From positions 2,356,001-2,420,000 of the forward strand of contig OY770021.1 in NCBI GenBank assembly GCA_963669315.1: a stretch of 64,000 nt of DNA. The letters are read 5' to 3'. Shown in pieces: positions 45,795-53,394 of the stretch; position 1 is the stretch's first letter; each line of letters starts with the position of its first letter. A model generated the notes under the pieces. That model saw only the letters and a program-made list of their open reading frames with translations, did no database searches and had not been told where the DNA came from. The DNA is from SZUA-547 sp963669315 (GTDB taxonomy: Bacteria > Pseudomonadota > Alphaproteobacteria > Rhodobacterales > Rhodobacteraceae). The translations under genes and the position numbers were made by a program.

Positions 45795-47240
45795 ATGAGA
45801 CGCCAGAGAAACGTCAAGATAGTGGCCACGCTTGGTCCAGCTTCGTCTTCCCGAGAGATGATCAGGGCCTTGTTCGAAGCGGGGGCCGACGTGTTTCGCC
45901 TGAACATGAGCCATGGCACCCACGAAGACGCATACGAGCGCCATCAGCTGATTCGAGAAATCGAGCATGAATTCGGCCGTCCAATCGGAATTTTGGCCGA
46001 TCTTCAGGGGCCGAAACTGCGCGTTGGCGTTTTCGCGGATGAGAAAGTTCCGTTGGAGGAGGGGCAGTCCTTCAGGCTGGACCTTTCAGAGGAGCCAGGC
46101 GATGCGAAGCGCGTTCAGTTGCCCCATCCCGAGATTTTCGAGGTTCTCGATGAAGGCTCCACGCTGCTGGTCAATGACGGAAAGATCCGGCTGAAAGTGA
46201 CGCGCGCCGACAAGGAAAGCGCGGATACGGTCGTCGAAGTGGGTGGGGATATCTCCAACCGCAAAGGCGTGAATGTTCCAGATGTCGTCCTGCCGCTGGC
46301 GGCGCTGACCAAAAAGGACCGCAAGGACCTCGAATTCGCCTGCAATCTGGGCGTCGACTGGTTGGCGCTGTCTTTTGTGCAAAGGCCAGAGGATATGGCG
46401 GAGGCGCGAAAGCTGGCGAAGGGCCGCGCGGCGGTGCTGGCGAAAATTGAAAAACCGGCGGCGCTAAACTGTATTGACGAGATCATCGCGATTAGCGATG
46501 GAATCATGGTTGCGCGCGGCGATCTGGGAGTCGAACTGCCGGTCAGCGACGTGCCCCCCTCGCAAAAGCGGATCGTCCGGGCCTGCCGACGCGCGGGCAA
46601 GCCGGTTATCGTCGCGACCCAAATGATGGAGAGCATGATCACAGCGCCGGTGCCGACCCGGGCCGAGGTGTCCGACGTCGCGCATGCGATCTATGAAGGC
46701 GCCGACGCGATTATGCTTTCGGCGGAAAGCGCCGCGGGCGACTATCCGATTGAAGCGGTCAGCACGATGAATTCGGTGGCGGAAACCGTCGAGCGCGATC
46801 CGACGTATCGGCAGATCATCGAGTCATCGCATACGCCCGCGAAGCACACGATCGCGGACTCGATCACCGCGGCGGCGAGAGAGGTCGCGGAAACCGTCAA
46901 TGTGAAGGCGATCGCCTGCTTCACCCATTCCGGCACGACTGCTGTGCATATGGCGCGGGAGCGTCCGCGCGCGCCGATTCTGGCGCTGACGCCGCTCAAC
47001 TCCACCGCCCGCCGCCTGGCGCTGTGCTGGGGTTTGCATTGCGCCGTCACTGAGGATGTGGAGCGCTTCAAGCTGGCGGTCGTGAGCGCTGCGCGGATTG
47101 CGAAGGCGGCGGGTTTCGCCGGTGACGAAGACAAGATCGTCGTCACCGCGGGCGTTCCATTCGGCGTGCCCGGCACCACCAACATCTTGCGCGTCGCGCC
47201 GGTCAATGAGCGCGCGATCTATGAGGGCGAGCCGTACTGA
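45795..47240 (+). CDS. pyk: Pyruvate kinase
   Basis: 481 residues, complete. It transfers phosphate from PEP to ADP in glycolysis. N-terminal RRQRNVKIVATLGPASS, the B domain after residue 70, AKIEKPAALNCIDEI, the metal site MVARGDLGVELP, the active-site VIVATQMMESMI and the C-terminal allosteric domain (CFTHSGTTAVHMARERP) are present. Transcribed alone from its own promoter region, followed by a strong terminator. Confidence 0.97.
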   Translation: MRRQRNVKIVATLGPASSSREMIRALFEAGADVFRLNMSHGTHEDAYERHQLIREIEHEFGRPIGILADLQGPKLRVGVFADEKVPLEEGQSFRLDLSEEPGDAKRVQLPHPEIFEVLDEGSTLLVNDGKIRLKVTRADKESADTVVEVGGDISNRKGVNVPDVVLPLAALTKKDRKDLEFACNLGVDWLALSFVQRPEDMAEARKLAKGRAAVLAKIEKPAALNCIDEIIAISDGIMVARGDLGVELPVSDVPPSQKRIVRACRRAGKPVIVATQMMESMITAPVPTRAEVSDVAHAIYEGADAIMLSAESAAGDYPIEAVSTMNSVAETVERDPTYRQIIESSHTPAKHTIADSITAAAREVAETVNVKAIACFTHSGTTAVHMARERPRAPILALTPLNSTARRLALCWGLHCAVTEDVERFKLAVVSAARIAKAAGFAGDEDKIVVTAGVPFGVPGTTNILRVAPVNERAIYEGEPY

Positions 47241-47265
47241 TCGCTGTTTGAACGCCAAAACACAG

Positions 47266-47294
47266 ACGCCCGGCCGTTCAGCCGGGCGTTTTCT
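47266..47294 (+). terminator. Rho-independent terminator after pyk
   Basis: Perfect 9-bp stem ACGCCCGGC (47266-47274) with GCCGGGCGT (47281-47289), 6-base loop, then TTTTCTTT. It lies 25 bases after the pyk stop and before the convergent DoxX gene, which may also use it. Confidence 0.9.
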
Positions 47295-47312
47295 TTGGCG
47301 ACTCGAGATTTC

Positions 47313-47792
47313 TTACAGCTCGCGTCCGATCACACGGTCCAGCGAGTAGCGCCCACCGCCCCGGATCGCGAAAGATCCGGCGACGATCGCCCAGAGCATC
47401 GTGAATTCCCAGCCGCCATTCTGGTTGAAGAAGCCATTCCCGAAATGGGCGACGACGGCCGCGACGAGAAGAACGACGAAGGCGGAGCCGGCGGCGAAGC
47501 GGGTGAAGAGGCCGAGCGCGAGCAGAAGCCCGCCGAAAAATTCGACCGAGCCTGCGCCGAGCGCGGCCAGGTATCCGTTGGAGAAGCCCAGAGACTCCTG
47601 AAAAAACTGGCCGGTCGCGTCAAGGCCGTAGCCGCCGAACCAGCCAAACAGCTTTTGTGCGCCATGCGGCACGAGGAACAGGCCGGCGGCGAGGCGAACG
47701 ATCAGTTCCGCGACGTCCGACAACGAAGCGTAAACCGGGCGCAGGGCCGGGACGAGCAGCGGGGTTTCCGTGGATGGAGTGGTGGTGGTCAT
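47313..47792 (-). CDS. DoxX family membrane protein
   Basis: 159 residues, four TM helices. The blocks IVRLAAGLFLVPHGAQKLFGWFGG, GSVEFFGGLLLALGLFTR and NGGWEFTMLWAIVAGSFAI are characteristic of DoxX/DUF417-like small membrane oxidoreductases, often linked to thiol or redox stress. No partner genes alongside. The function is not determined. Confidence 0.85.
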   Translation of the reverse strand: MTTTTPSTETPLLVPALRPVYASLSDVAELIVRLAAGLFLVPHGAQKLFGWFGGYGLDATGQFFQESLGFSNGYLAALGAGSVEFFGGLLLALGLFTRFAAGSAFVVLLVAAVVAHFGNGFFNQNGGWEFTMLWAIVAGSFAIRGGGRYSLDRVIGREL

Positions 47793-47861
47793 TTCGGCAT
47801 CTCCTTCAATTCCATTGGCAGGAAATTAGGAGCGCCGTTTGTCGATATTAATCAGCGAATC

Positions 47862-48623
47862 TCAACAAATACTGTCGCCAAAATCGAGACAATAGGCGGT
47901 TCGCCTGTCGTCTTGAGGCGTATCCCCCGCCACCTCCAGCAGAATCTTCCGCCTGATCGCGTCGGCGAAGGACGGGCCGTCGACCGCCGAGACCACGAAG
48001 GAGCCGGGGCCACCGATGATCCTCTCGGCATAGAGGGTCTCCAGATCCACTTCGTCCCAGTCGTCGCCCGGCCGCCCCGTCGTGCAGTGCAGGCACAGGA
48101 TCGCGAGGCCGTTGATGACGATCCCCTGCGCCAACACGGCCTTCCGGGTTTCATCCAGCGAGGGGCCGTTCCAGTTATTGGCGCTGTCGCCGGAGAAATC
48201 GATCACCTTGCGAAAGCCCTCATGTGTTGGGTCGTTGATCAGCTCTGTTGCTTTCAAAAGCGCGGAACTGATCGAGTTGCGCCCGAAGGCCTGGCGCGGA
48301 GCCGACATGAGCGCTTCGCCAAATGCAGCGGCGGTGCCGGGTCCGTCGATCACGGTCCAATCGACGACCACATCCTGATGATCCAGATCGCCCCACTCGA
48401 CATAGGCCACGGCGATCCGGCCATAGGCGCCCTCGCGGATCGCCGTCAGAATTTGAGGGTCGCGAAGCGCTTCGACGTATCCAGAGCGCTGGAACATGAT
48501 CTCGTCATTGCCAATCGAGCCGCTGGCGTCGGCGAGGAAGACGAGTTCGAGGTCCACATCCTCCTCCGCGGCGGCGGGGAACGCCGCCAGCGCGAGCACG
48601 AGAAAAAGCGCAAAGATCCTCAC
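47862..48623 (-). CDS. DUF1194 protein, secreted vWA-like
   Basis: About 253 residues from a GTG at 48623, overlapping the TGA of the cysteine synthase-glutaredoxin gene as GTGA; the ATG at 48638 is an alternative but weakens the signal peptide. Signal peptide RIFALFLVLALAAFPAAA. The mature domain begins with DLELVFLADASGSIGNDE, a MIDAS-type metal site (DxSxS), and continues with RKVIDFSGDSANN. The vWA-like fold suggests metal-dependent adhesion or assembly. Exported; the ligand is unknown. Confidence 0.8.
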   Translation of the reverse strand: MRIFALFLVLALAAFPAAAEEDVDLELVFLADASGSIGNDEIMFQRSGYVEALRDPQILTAIREGAYGRIAVAYVEWGDLDHQDVVVDWTVIDGPGTAAAFGEALMSAPRQAFGRNSISSALLKATELINDPTHEGFRKVIDFSGDSANNWNGPSLDETRKAVLAQGIVINGLAILCLHCTTGRPGDDWDEVDLETLYAERIIGGPGSFVVSAVDGPSFADAIRRKILLEVAGDTPQDDRRTAYCLDFGDSIC

Positions 48624-50116
48624 CGCGGATGCAACCATTTCGGAAGGAAGGTATAGGCGTCGACCTTCAGGCTCTCATCAAACGGCACATTGTTGTTGGC
48701 CAGAAGCTTCTGCAACTCGCCCGCGTTGAACGCGTCGAAGGTCTCGGTCGCGCCGCCGATATACTTTCCGCCCACGAAAATCTGCGGGATCGTCGGGCTG
48801 CCGATCTTCTCGCGCAGGGCGACGCGAAGCTGGCCGCCCCAATTGCCATCCTGATAGGCCGCCGAGTCGAGATCGATGGACCGATACTCGATGCCCAGTT
48901 GCTTGAACATGCGCCGCACGGACCAGCAGAACTCACACCATTCGAGCGCGAACATGACCACCGGCTGTTCGGCGTCGCTGACCGTCTCGGACAGGAAGGC
49001 GACCGATTCCGGCGTGGCGGCGGGCGGGGCAGGCGCGTCTTCGGCGGGTTTCGGCAGCGGTGCGGCGGGAACCCCGAAGCGGGCGGTCGGGGTGGAGTCG
49101 GAAATCTCCTTCTCCTCCGGCGTCATATGCTCAGGGATGTCTTCGAAAAGCGGGGTGGAGAGATAGCGCTCTCCCGTATCCGGCAACATGCAGAGGATGT
49201 TCGCTCCTTCCGGCGCCGCGTCGGCCACGGTCAGCGCGCCGGCGAAGGTGGCGCCGGCGGAGGTGCCGACGAATATCCCCTCTTTTTGCGCCAGATCGCG
49301 CGCGCATTGCATCGCCGCGTCGCCGTTGATCGGCATGATCCTGTCGATCCATCCGGCCACGATGGCGTCCTCAGCGAGTTTCGGAATCCAGTCGGGCGAC
49401 CAACCCTGCATCAGATGCGGCCGCCATTGCGGGTGGCTTTCAAAGATCTCTCCGTTTGGACCTCGCGGCTGCGAAATTCCGCTACCTAGCACAGGCGCGT
49501 TGTCGGGTTCGCAGACAATCACTTGCGTCTTCGGGCTCTTATCCTTCAGCACCCGCGCCACACCCTTCAGCGTGCCGGCTGTTCCCGCGCCCGTCACCCA
49601 ATAGTCGAGGCCGATATCGGCGAAATCCTCCAGGATTTCCGGCGCCGTCGTGCGCGAATGCATGTCGGCGTTCGCTTCATTGTCAAACTGGCGGGTCAGG
49701 AACCAGCCATGGGTCTCGGCCAGCTCCACCGCCTTTTTCAGCATCCCCATGCCTTTCTGGTCGGCCGGGGTCAGCACCACCTTGGCGCCCAGAAATCGCA
49801 TCAGCTTGCGCCGTTCGATGGAGAAGCTTTCGGCCATGGTCACGACCAGCGGATAGCCCTTGACCGCGCAAACCATGGCGAGGCCGATGCCCGTGTTGCC
49901 GCTTGTCGCCTCGATCACGGTCTGCCCGGGTTTCAGAGCGCCGCTCTTCTCCGCATCCTCGATCACGCCGAGCGCGAGCCGATCCTTGACCGAGGCCATC
50001 GGATTGAACGCCTCGACCTTGACGAACATGTTGATGTGTTCGGGCGCGATCTTGTTGATCCGAACCACGGGCGTGCGGCCCACCGTGCCCAGGATGTCGT
50101 CGTAGCGTACGCCCAT
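48620..50116 (-). CDS. Cysteine synthase fused to a C-terminal glutaredoxin
   Basis: 498 residues from the ATG at 50116, preceded by GGGGAGGGG; an earlier ATG (50149) has no site. Residues 1-335 form a complete PLP beta-family enzyme: PLP Lys K44 (ASVKDRLA), SGNTG loop 72-76, and GTSAGA near 284-289. A Pro/Ala linker (about 345-370) leads to a glutaredoxin with CEFC (C394, C397), IPQIFVGGKYIGG and an extended C-terminus. It could make cysteine (OASS) or cystathionine, with the Grx providing electrons or reducing a persulfide. The next gene (DUF1194) is translationally coupled. Confidence 0.87.
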   Translation of the reverse strand: MGVRYDDILGTVGRTPVVRINKIAPEHINMFVKVEAFNPMASVKDRLALGVIEDAEKSGALKPGQTVIEATSGNTGIGLAMVCAVKGYPLVVTMAESFSIERRKLMRFLGAKVVLTPADQKGMGMLKKAVELAETHGWFLTRQFDNEANADMHSRTTAPEILEDFADIGLDYWVTGAGTAGTLKGVARVLKDKSPKTQVIVCEPDNAPVLGSGISQPRGPNGEIFESHPQWRPHLMQGWSPDWIPKLAEDAIVAGWIDRIMPINGDAAMQCARDLAQKEGIFVGTSAGATFAGALTVADAAPEGANILCMLPDTGERYLSTPLFEDIPEHMTPEEKEISDSTPTARFGVPAAPLPKPAEDAPAPPAATPESVAFLSETVSDAEQPVVMFALEWCEFCWSVRRMFKQLGIEYRSIDLDSAAYQDGNWGGQLRVALREKIGSPTIPQIFVGGKYIGGATETFDAFNAGELQKLLANNNVPFDESLKVDAYTFLPKWLHPR

Positions 50117-50191
50117 CTCGATCCCCTCCCCATGAGACCAGTTCGCCATCTGAGGGAATGAATATAGGGGCTCTGTTAGCGTTGCACACTC

Positions 50192-50220
50192 TTGCTATCG
50201 CTAGCAGCCGGGCCTATAAG
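50192..50220 (+). promoter_or_regulatory. Promoter of rpmI-rplT
   Basis: TTGCTA (50192-50197), 17-base spacer, TATAAG (50215-50220). The start site would be near 50227, giving a leader of about 70 bases before rpmI, where ribosomal autoregulation could act. Confidence 0.6.
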
Positions 50221-50298
50221 GCGCGCCTTGTCGATCCGTCCGGCTGAAAAGGGCTGCCGAGGGGGATCAGAGACGTATCCGAACCAATGGAGACCGAA

Positions 50299-50496
50299 AT
50301 GCCCAAGATGAAGACCAAAGCGGGCGCCAAGAAACGCTTTAAGGTCACTGCGAAAGGCCGCATCAAGGTCGCGCAGGCCGGCAAGCGCCACGGCATGATC
50401 AAACGGACGAGAAAATTCATCCGGAACGCGCGAGGCACCACCGTGCTCAGCGCGCAGGATGAGAAGATCGTCAAAAAATACATGCCTTACACCTGA
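50299..50496 (+). CDS. rpmI: 50S ribosomal protein L35 (bL35)
   Basis: 65 residues from the ATG at 50299, with GGAG six bases upstream; the ATG at 50287 contains that site and is not used. Basic PKMKTKAGAKKRFKVTAKG and the KRTRKFIRN block are typical of bL35. rplT follows in the same operon, but infC is elsewhere (5 kb), unlike E. coli. Confidence 0.95.
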   Translation: MPKMKTKAGAKKRFKVTAKGRIKVAQAGKRHGMIKRTRKFIRNARGTTVLSAQDEKIVKKYMPYT

Positions 50497-50511
50497 TCAG
50501 GAGACCCGCAA

Positions 50512-50874
50512 ATGTCACGAGTTAAACGCGGCGTCACCCAGCGCGCCCGCCACAAGAAAGTTCTGAGCCAGGCCAAGGGTTATTACGGCCGTCGGAAAAA
50601 CGTCTATCGCGTCGCCAAGCAGGCGGTCGACAAGGCGCAGGAATACGCCACCCGCGACCGCAAGGCCCGCAAGCGCAACTTCCGCGCTCTGTGGATCCAG
50701 CGGATCAACGCGGCGGTTCGCGCCCATGACGCCGATCTGACTTATTCGCGCTTCATCAACGGCCTGAACCTGGCCGGGGTGGAGGTCGACCGCAAGGTCC
50801 TCGCCGATCTGGCCGTGCATGAGCCGGAGGCGTTCGGCGCCGTGGTTGAAAAAGCCAAGGCCGCTCTGAACTAA
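50512..50874 (+). CDS. rplT: 50S ribosomal protein L20 (bL20)
   Basis: 120 residues. The N-terminal extension SRVKRGVTQRARHKKVL and the AKGYYGRRKNVYRVAKQAV block are diagnostic of bL20, needed early in 50S assembly. It begins 15 bases after rpmI, with AGGAGA upstream, and is followed by a terminator. Confidence 0.97.
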   Translation: MSRVKRGVTQRARHKKVLSQAKGYYGRRKNVYRVAKQAVDKAQEYATRDRKARKRNFRALWIQRINAAVRAHDADLTYSRFINGLNLAGVEVDRKVLADLAVHEPEAFGAVVEKAKAALN

Positions 50875-50897
50875 TCAAAGAATACGACAGTGAGTGT

Positions 50898-50927
50898 GAA
50901 AGCCCCGGCCATTGGCTGGGGCTTTTT
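50898..50927 (+). terminator. Rho-independent terminator after rplT
   Basis: AAAGCCCCGGCC paired with GGCTGGGGCTTTT (one G-U pair), loop ATT, and a TTTTT tract, 24 bases after the rplT stop. It also closes the convergent FAD monooxygenase gene that ends at 50938. Confidence 0.88.
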
Positions 50928-50937
50928 CGTGTCCGGG

Positions 50938-52140
50938 TCAGCGGCCCAGATCCGGTGCGGCGAGGTCGCCGCAAACCAGCTTCGCGAATGTTCCGCGCAA
51001 GAAAGGCAGACGGATGATCGGCGCGGTGATCCAGTCGCGGATCAGCGGTCGGATCGGATCGTTCGACTGGTAGAACGGAGTGAAGAACCGGCTGATCGCC
51101 TGATAGAGCCTGACATGCCGTTCCCGGCGGCGCTGAAACTCTCGCAGCGCTGCGGCCAGATCGTCCGTCTCCTCGATCGCGCCCGCCAGCGCCCATGCGT
51201 CGAGCAGGGCCATATTCGCGCCCTGTCCCAATTGCGGTGAGGTCGCGTGCCAGGCGTCGCCGATATGGATCAGTCCGCGCTTCGCCGGACGCGCCAGCGT
51301 GCGGTGCCGATACCGGGCGGGGATCAGCTGCGCCTTGTCGGTGATCTGGCTCAGAAACACCTCCGTCTCGGGCCAGAGGGTCAGCGCCTCCTCCCGCCAG
51401 TGGTCCAGATCACGGTCGGGCCATTTTGCGAAGGCCGCGTCATCAAGGCTCCAGAAATAGGTGACTTTCTGGCGATCATCGCCCGGCTGGGTTCCGGTCG
51501 GCATCACGCCGGTCATCTTGCGGGCGGCGATATAGCGCTGCTCCAGCCGGTGCTCGTGAAAGCCGTTCGCGTCGGGCCAGTCCAGCGTAGCCCAGAGCGC
51601 GCCGAAGGGCAGGGGCCGCGCCGGATCGCCGAGCAGCGCCGAGCGCTGGCCAAGCGCATCAATCACCAGATCGAACGGCCCGGCCGAGGCGCGGCCCCGG
51701 AATTGCAGCGTGTGGCCCCGCCTCCCATCTGCGGCGCCGATCACCTCAAGTCCCATCTGCAAATCTGCGCCGGCGGCATCGGCGGCGTGGCGCAAAGCCT
51801 CGTAAAGGCTCGCCCTGTGGATGGCGAGACCGAAGCGGCGCGCATTATCTGGCAAGGGGCGGGGATCATAGTCGACATCCAGAACCGTGCGTCCCGCAGC
51901 CGCCAATCGTCCCAGCATGGAATCGATGCTGCGTCCTGACTGGATTGCGCCTTCCAGAAGACCCAGTTCAGCCAGCACGTCTTGTCCGACCGGCTGCAGC
52001 ATCAGCCCCGATCCGACCGGGAGCGGAGCCGGCGCCTTGTCGAAAACGGTGACTGAATGCCCCAGACGAGCAAGGAACGCTGCGCTCGCCAACCCTGCGA
52101 CACCGCCGCCAGCGACGCCGATGTTAAGGATGGGTTTCAC
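50938..52140 (-). CDS. FAD-dependent monooxygenase, last gene of the peptide-modification operon
   Basis: 400 residues from a GTG that overlaps the HExxH gene stop (GTGA). A group A flavin hydroxylase fold is shown by GVAGGGVAGLASAAFLARLGHSVTVFDK (FAD GxGxxG near residue 10) and the GD motif GLIHIGDAWHATSPQLGQGANMALLD (about 290-315). The usual DG motif is atypical (DLVIDALGQRSALL). No WxWxIP halogenase motif. Normally such enzymes hydroxylate aromatic or other small molecules; coupling to a peptide-modification enzyme suggests a peptide or side-chain substrate, which is inference. Confidence 0.8.
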   Translation of the reverse strand: MKPILNIGVAGGGVAGLASAAFLARLGHSVTVFDKAPAPLPVGSGLMLQPVGQDVLAELGLLEGAIQSGRSIDSMLGRLAAAGRTVLDVDYDPRPLPDNARRFGLAIHRASLYEALRHAADAAGADLQMGLEVIGAADGRRGHTLQFRGRASAGPFDLVIDALGQRSALLGDPARPLPFGALWATLDWPDANGFHEHRLEQRYIAARKMTGVMPTGTQPGDDRQKVTYFWSLDDAAFAKWPDRDLDHWREEALTLWPETEVFLSQITDKAQLIPARYRHRTLARPAKRGLIHIGDAWHATSPQLGQGANMALLDAWALAGAIEETDDLAAALREFQRRRERHVRLYQAISRFFTPFYQSNDPIRPLIRDWITAPIIRLPFLRGTFAKLVCGDLAAPDLGR

Positions 52141-53129
52141 GCTGCGGCGATGTAATCTCGGGCGTTCGCCATGATCTCTGCGCCAGTCTCGCTCAAACGG
52201 CCATATTGGCGCACCACATTGTCGCCCGCGGCGAAGTTTTCACGATCCTTCGTGACCGCGGCGGCCGCTTTCTCGCGCTGCTCCGGCGTCAAGGCATCTG
52301 AGTCCGCAAGCCTCTCCATGGCCCACGCCATTCGGGCGGAGACGTATGTAGCATGGTAGATGCCGTCCATCGGCCTTGGGTCAACGCGAAGCGGCGATCT
52401 GAAAAGCTCATCATCCGGATTGAAGACCAACGGTTCTTCGACAGTTAGGCCGAAAAGCAGTGAATGCGCCGATTCGTGGGCCAGAACCTCAACAACCTCG
52501 ATCAGATCGCGATGCCGGGTCGGATTTAGCATCAGAAGGCCCCAGAACTGATAGTGCGAAGCGCCGTCGAATTGCGCCTCAGATGCTTCAGGCGATTGCG
52601 CCAGAAGCACTTCGCGCACGAGCGTCGTGACTTCGCCATGCAAGGCGGGAATTGTGGAGCGCATCAACTCCAGACCTTGTTCAATCAGCTCAGTGAACTG
52701 GTCGCCCAACTCCTCATCGACCGAAGCGAGTGGCAGGTCGATATTCGATATGCCGGTGCTTAGTTGTCGTTCGAGCGGGGCGGCGGAGGCTTCGCCATAT
52801 CTTAGGATTGTCAATCCAGCGGCGCGCGCAGGGAAGGCGGCGAGACGCGCGACCGCGTCCTGCGCCTCAACCCCATTATTCTGCATCAACAGATGCGCGA
52901 TCTCGAAATAAGTAGCGAACGCCAGTGACGGTAAGCGACGGCCTTGCGCAACTCTCCCAGCCAATTTCGCCAACAGCGCGCTTTCGCCTGGCAATGCCTG
53001 AGCGGTGACCTCAGACAGATGGCGCAGACTAGAGGACAGTTCGGTGTGCGCGCGCGCGTCAAGATAGCGCGCCCGCTCTGGATCCGGCGCGAAGGACGCC
53101 AGATTTTCATAACAGAAGATAGCTGTCAC
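52137..53129 (-). CDS. HExxH-motif peptide beta-hydroxylase-like protein
   Basis: 330 residues, GTG start, 18 bases after the peptide gene. The motif AHESAHSLLFG gives H218, E219, H222; downstream lies SPLRVDPRPMDGIYHATYVSARMAWAMERL, in which H259 is a possible third ligand. This layout (HE..H, about 35 residues, then RPxxGxxHAxxVxAR) matches what I recall of the HEXXH-motif family TIGR04267, now viewed as 2-oxoglutarate-dependent peptide beta-hydroxylases in RiPP clusters rather than peptidases. No signal peptide. The product likely modifies the adjacent 60-residue peptide. The upstream spacing lacks a clear ribosome binding site, suggesting coupling to the peptide gene. Confidence 0.75.
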   Translation of the reverse strand: MTAIFCYENLASFAPDPERARYLDARAHTELSSSLRHLSEVTAQALPGESALLAKLAGRVAQGRRLPSLAFATYFEIAHLLMQNNGVEAQDAVARLAAFPARAAGLTILRYGEASAAPLERQLSTGISNIDLPLASVDEELGDQFTELIEQGLELMRSTIPALHGEVTTLVREVLLAQSPEASEAQFDGASHYQFWGLLMLNPTRHRDLIEVVEVLAHESAHSLLFGLTVEEPLVFNPDDELFRSPLRVDPRPMDGIYHATYVSARMAWAMERLADSDALTPEQREKAAAAVTKDRENFAAGDNVVRQYGRLSETGAEIMANARDYIAAA

Positions 53130-53147
53130 TTTACGAGAAATCGGCCG

Positions 53148-53330
53148 CTATTTGACGTCGAGATCGACCTCGCTGCCGACGACATCTGGATCAAAATCGA
53201 CGCTAATGCTGCGCGTGGGAGTCTTGCCATCGCCAATCTTGGCGGAAATCGTGGCCGGCGTGCAATCGGACGTGTCCGACGCCACGCGAAAGCCCATTAG
53301 CTTAGTGGAGTCTATGGAAATTGGTTTCAT
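53148..53330 (-). CDS. Candidate ribosomal peptide precursor (RiPP-like)
   Basis: 60 residues. The ATG at 53330 is preceded by GAGGGAGTG about 8 bases upstream. The N-terminal half (MKPISIDSTKLMGFRVASDT) resembles a leader, with hydrophobic LMGFRV as possible recognition motif. The C-terminal half is acidic and Ser/Thr-rich, ending SVDFDPDVVGSEVDLDVK, where Asp alternates with Val: a plausible core for Asp beta-hydroxylation or side-chain ligation. One Cys (C23); no Gly-Gly cleavage site, no signal peptide. It is the first gene of a three-gene operon. Its identity as precursor rests on size, location and composition. Confidence 0.65.
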   Translation of the reverse strand: MKPISIDSTKLMGFRVASDTSDCTPATISAKIGDGKTPTRSISVDFDPDVVGSEVDLDVK

Positions 53331-53394
53331 GGTTTCACTCCCTCACGTTTTGATGTTCTGTAGTGCGGATTAACGTTTTATTAAGCACCTAGAA

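Noticed and set aside
52137..53129. Reading the HExxH gene as a zinc metallopeptidase
   Set aside because: The residues around and after the motif resemble the peptide-modification HEXXH family more than gluzincins or metzincins, and the neighbours fit peptide modification; kept as a lesser alternative.
53331..53394. Promoter boxes in the 64-base divergent region of the peptide locus
   Set aside because: Several TTG and TAA-rich hexamers are present, but none pair with 16-18 base spacing on either strand, so none is reported as a feature.
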